A DNA stretch of 8,562 nt. Origin: Eubacteriales bacterium (GTDB lineage: Bacteria; Bacillota; Clostridia; Oscillospirales; Acutalibacteraceae). The position numbers were made by a program, and so were the translations under genes. Below the pieces are notes generated by a model. That model did no database searches, was not told the DNA's origin, and saw only the letters and a program-made list of their open reading frames with translations. The stretch covers positions 1 through 8,562 of the forward strand of contig JAUMXP010000067.1 in the NCBI GenBank assembly GCA_030529125.1, in the 5' to 3' direction. Of the stretch, positions 6,387 to 8,562 are shown piece by piece; the stretch's first letter is position 1, and each line of letters begins with the position of its first letter.

Positions 6387-8303
6387 ATGAAAAAGATGTT
6401 ATCATGTCTGTTATGCGTATTAATGTTTAGTATGTTTTGTGTTGGCTCAATATCTGCCAATGGTGCAGAAACCGAATTAAGCAATACTGGTATTATATCA
6501 GGCGACTACGAATACGCTTATGACACCAAATCAACTATAAGAATAACAAAATACTTAGGCTCAGATTCTGTTGTTACTGTTCCTACTACTATCGACGGAC
6601 TAGAAGTAGCAAGAATAGCTACCGAAGCTTTCGCAAAATCAGAAAATTTGACTGAGATTACTTTACCAGATTCTGTAACTGTTATTCAAAATTCAGTTTT
6701 TGCTGAATGCATTAATCTTTCGAAAGTTAACATTCCTCAATCTGTTACAGCTATCGATAACTATGCATTCAAAAACTGTGTAAGTCTTGAAACAATTACT
6801 TTACCTGCGAAAATAACAGGAATAAACAGAGGTGTATTTTCCGGTTGCGTTAATCTTAAAGAGTTAATAATTCCTGAATCAGTAGAAAAAATAGAAAAAT
6901 ATGCTTTTGAAAACTGTTCAAACCTTACTAACCTGCACATCACCGAGAAAGTTTATAAAATTGAACCTGAAGCTTTCTATGGTTGCTCTAACCTTTCGAA
7001 TATTACAGTTGACGAAAACAACACTGTCTACGATAGCAGAGAAGACTGTAACGCTATCATAAAAACAAAAAGCAATTCGCTATTTTTAGGAGGGATAAAC
7101 ACCGTTTTCCCTGAATCCGTTACAACAATCAACGGATATGCGTTCTGCGGTCGTAAGAATTTAGATGATATTTCTATTCCTAACACCGTAACAGAAATTG
7201 GAGAAAGAGCTTTTTTTGGATGCACTAATCTTAAGAGAATAACAATTCCTGAATCAGTAACTACTATAAAAGACGCTGCTTTTTATGAATGTGTAAGTCT
7301 GTCAGAAGTAAATATACCTAAATCAATCTCAAAACTTCAGATGCACACTTTTTCTCATTGTACAAAATTGAGTGAAATATATATTCCTGAAACGCTAACT
7401 GAAATTGCAACATACGCATTCGCGGGTTGTGACATAAAATCAGTAGATGTTGACAAAAACAATCCTGTATATGATAGTCGAGAAAACTGTAACGCTATTA
7501 TAGAAACTGCTACTGATACTATTATTTATGGTGGAAAATATACAACCATCCCAGAATCCGTATCCACAATCGGAGAAGCAGCTTATATATTCTCAGCAAT
7601 TGAAAAGATCGCTATTCCAAATACTATTACAAATATCAAAGGCTCAGTATTCTCAGGATGTGATAATCTCGAGGAGATAACCTTGCCGAACACACTGGAT
7701 GAAATCCCTTATGGTCTGTTTAATTGTTGCACTTCACTGAAAAAAGTAAACATTCCTGACAATGTCAAAAAAATTGAAAGCTACGCGTTTTATACTTGTT
7801 CTAGTCTTGAGAGTATAGAATTGCCAGAAAAATTAGAACTCATCGAAGAAAGCGCTTTTACAAACTGCAAAGCTCTGAAAGAAATCACCCTACCACAAAA
7901 TATGTTAATAGTAGGTTGGTATACATTCTTAGGTTGTGATAACCTGACTGACATAACAATATTGAGCAATGAATGCTATATCCAAACAGATGGTCTTTCT
8001 TATGACATTCCTCACAGTATGCCATTTACTACAACTATTCACGCATATCTTAACTCTTATGCTGAGGGATATGCTTCTAGGACAAACAACCCATTTGTGC
8101 CGCTAAATCCGCTCGGAGATGTTGACGGTGATATGGGAGTTTCAGTACTCGATGCTACAAAAATTCAGCAATTCGCTGCTCAGTCAGCAGAACTTTCTAA
8201 AGCAGCACAGAGTATCGCAGACACTAACAAAGACAACGAGGTGTCTGTTTTAGACGCAACAACTATCCAGAGATTAATCGCTAAGATAATCACAGAATTC
8301 TAA
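6387..8303 (+). CDS. Secreted BspA-type leucine-rich-repeat protein with C-terminal dockerin
   Basis: The 638-residue protein starts with a Sec signal peptide: MKK, a hydrophobic core at 4-20, and a likely cut after Ala24 (SISA) or Ala27. A BspA-type N-cap ('GDYEYAYDTKSTIRITKYLG') leads into about 17 LRR_5 repeats of ~23 residues at 81-535. Their pattern is AF-x2-C-x2-L-x2-I-x-I/L-P-x-S-V-x2-I. Two island modules interrupt them, with 'VYDSRE-x-CNAII' at 214-225 and 361-372. A C-cap ('TTIHAYLNSYAEGYA') and a short linker precede a type I dockerin at 577-636, with calcium loops DVDGDMGVSVLD (578-589) and DTNKDNEVSVLD (612-623). The protein is probably secreted and held on a cohesin-bearing scaffold or surface protein. 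Its repeat domain would bind protein or glycan partners. I see no catalytic domain. It is monocistronic, lies between two terminators, and is more AT-rich than pheST. Confidence 0.95.
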   Translation: MKKMLSCLLCVLMFSMFCVGSISANGAETELSNTGIISGDYEYAYDTKSTIRITKYLGSDSVVTVPTTIDGLEVARIATEAFAKSENLTEITLPDSVTVIQNSVFAECINLSKVNIPQSVTAIDNYAFKNCVSLETITLPAKITGINRGVFSGCVNLKELIIPESVEKIEKYAFENCSNLTNLHITEKVYKIEPEAFYGCSNLSNITVDENNTVYDSREDCNAIIKTKSNSLFLGGINTVFPESVTTINGYAFCGRKNLDDISIPNTVTEIGERAFFGCTNLKRITIPESVTTIKDAAFYECVSLSEVNIPKSISKLQMHTFSHCTKLSEIYIPETLTEIATYAFAGCDIKSVDVDKNNPVYDSRENCNAIIETATDTIIYGGKYTTIPESVSTIGEAAYIFSAIEKIAIPNTITNIKGSVFSGCDNLEEITLPNTLDEIPYGLFNCCTSLKKVNIPDNVKKIESYAFYTCSSLESIELPEKLELIEESAFTNCKALKEITLPQNMLIVGWYTFLGCDNLTDITILSNECYIQTDGLSYDIPHSMPFTTTIHAYLNSYAEGYASRTNNPFVPLNPLGDVDGDMGVSVLDATKIQQFAAQSAELSKAAQSIADTNKDNEVSVLDATTIQRLIAKIITEF

Positions 8304-8336
8304 ACAATAAATGTAAGCTAACACTTATCTGCAAAT

Positions 8337-8370
8337 AAAAAGCGTAGTGCTCTAAACACTACGCTTTTTT
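8337..8370. terminator. Bidirectional intrinsic terminator between convergent genes
   Basis: AGCGTAGTG (8341-8349) pairs perfectly with CACTACGCT (8357-8365) around a 7-base loop. The plus strand has a T-run at 8365-8370. The A-run at 8337-8341 gives a T-run on the minus strand. It can therefore stop both the LRR gene and the converging minus-strand gene. Confidence 0.95.
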
Positions 8371-8384
8371 CTATTATAGAATAA

Positions 8385-8562
8385 TTACTCATCTGATGAT
8401 TCGTCGTAAGTTTCAACACACCAGCACTTTTTGTTACAATGTGGGCATGTGAGCTTACGAGTTTTTGGAGTGTGGTTAGCCCAGAACATCTCCCAGAACT
8501 TTGGTTTGAAAACTTCGTGACAGCATGGGCAGATGTAGGAAATCTTCTTGTAGTAATAAGGT
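8385..8562 (-). CDS. Small zinc-ribbon-like protein, C-terminal part (cut by right edge)
   Basis: On the minus strand an open frame enters from the right edge and ends at the TAA at 8387-8385, leaving 58 readable residues with no start inside the window. The sequence runs 'YYYKKISYICPCCHEVFKPK' then 'FWEMFWANHTPKTRKLTCPH', and has two cysteine knuckles, CPCC and CPHC, separated by 24 residues. Further Cys residues sit in 'KKCWCVETY', and the tail is acidic (DESSDE). This is the arrangement of a small zinc ribbon, probably with four Cys ligands. I cannot assign a function. It converges on the LRR-dockerin gene and shares the terminator at 8337-8370. A coding origin is supported by the clean frame, the paired Cys motifs and the terminator just past the stop. 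Confidence 0.8.
   Translation of the reverse strand, partial: PYYYKKISYICPCCHEVFKPKFWEMFWANHTPKTRKLTCPHCNKKCWCVETYDESSDE

Noticed and set aside
6627..7990. Regular repeats resembling a tandem or CRISPR-like array
   Set aside because: The ~69-base periodicity is the DNA image of 23-residue leucine-rich repeats in an open frame, with diverged bases and no constant repeat-spacer pattern.
6387..8303. LRR-dockerin protein as a cellulosomal enzyme
   Set aside because: No glycoside hydrolase, esterase or carbohydrate-binding domain is visible. Everything between the signal peptide and the dockerin is N-cap, repeats, islands and C-cap.
1..8562. Mobile element, defence island or phage genes
   Set aside because: No transposase, integrase, terminal repeats, nuclease or toxin-antitoxin motif was seen. 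The genes are mostly housekeeping or secreted proteins.

Overview
The window looks like chromosomal DNA of a Gram-positive Clostridia, most likely a Ruminococcus-like member of the Oscillospiraceae. The reasons are the moderately low GC content, strong GGAGG ribosome binding sites, a T-box ahead of pheST, an IreB (UPF0297) gene, a clostridial-type lipoprotein, and a secreted leucine-rich-repeat protein ending in a dockerin with the 'VLDATxIQ' pattern I associate with ruminococci. The taxonomic call is inference from gene content, not a database match.

Layout. Positions 1-1780 hold a minus-strand operon, read right to left. It contains a small two-helix membrane protein of unknown function, an ADP-dependent NAD(P)HX dehydratase (nnrD type, without the epimerase domain), and the first 113 codons of a lipoprotein that runs off the left edge. 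Positions 1780-2148 hold two back-to-back sigma-A-type promoters, one for the minus operon and one for the plus-strand pheS T-box leader. The leader can be read nearly in full: Stem I with a UUC (Phe) specifier, Stem III, antiterminator and terminator. pheS and pheT follow and encode both subunits of phenylalanyl-tRNA synthetase. No terminator is visible after pheT, but a near-consensus promoter just upstream of ireB starts a second unit. This unit holds ireB and a conserved-looking 94-residue protein of unknown function, and ends at a clear intrinsic terminator at 6207-6234.

From 6387 to 8303 lies a secreted protein with about 17 BspA-type (LRR_5) repeats and a C-terminal type I dockerin. 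It is followed by a bidirectional terminator shared with a convergent minus-strand gene for a small cysteine-rich zinc-ribbon-like protein, cut by the right edge.

How the parts relate. The pheST unit is housekeeping translation and should respond to uncharged tRNA-Phe. The minus operon combines metabolite repair (NAD(P)HX) with envelope proteins. IreB belongs to the PASTA-kinase envelope-stress circuit. The LRR-dockerin protein probably acts outside the cell as a binding or adhesion module docked on a cohesin scaffold. I found no mobile element, CRISPR array, defence system or tRNA/rRNA gene. The least understood items are the 94-residue neighbour of ireB, the membrane protein next to nnrD, and the non-enzymatic LRR-dockerin protein. 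I do not see strong evidence for an entirely new system.
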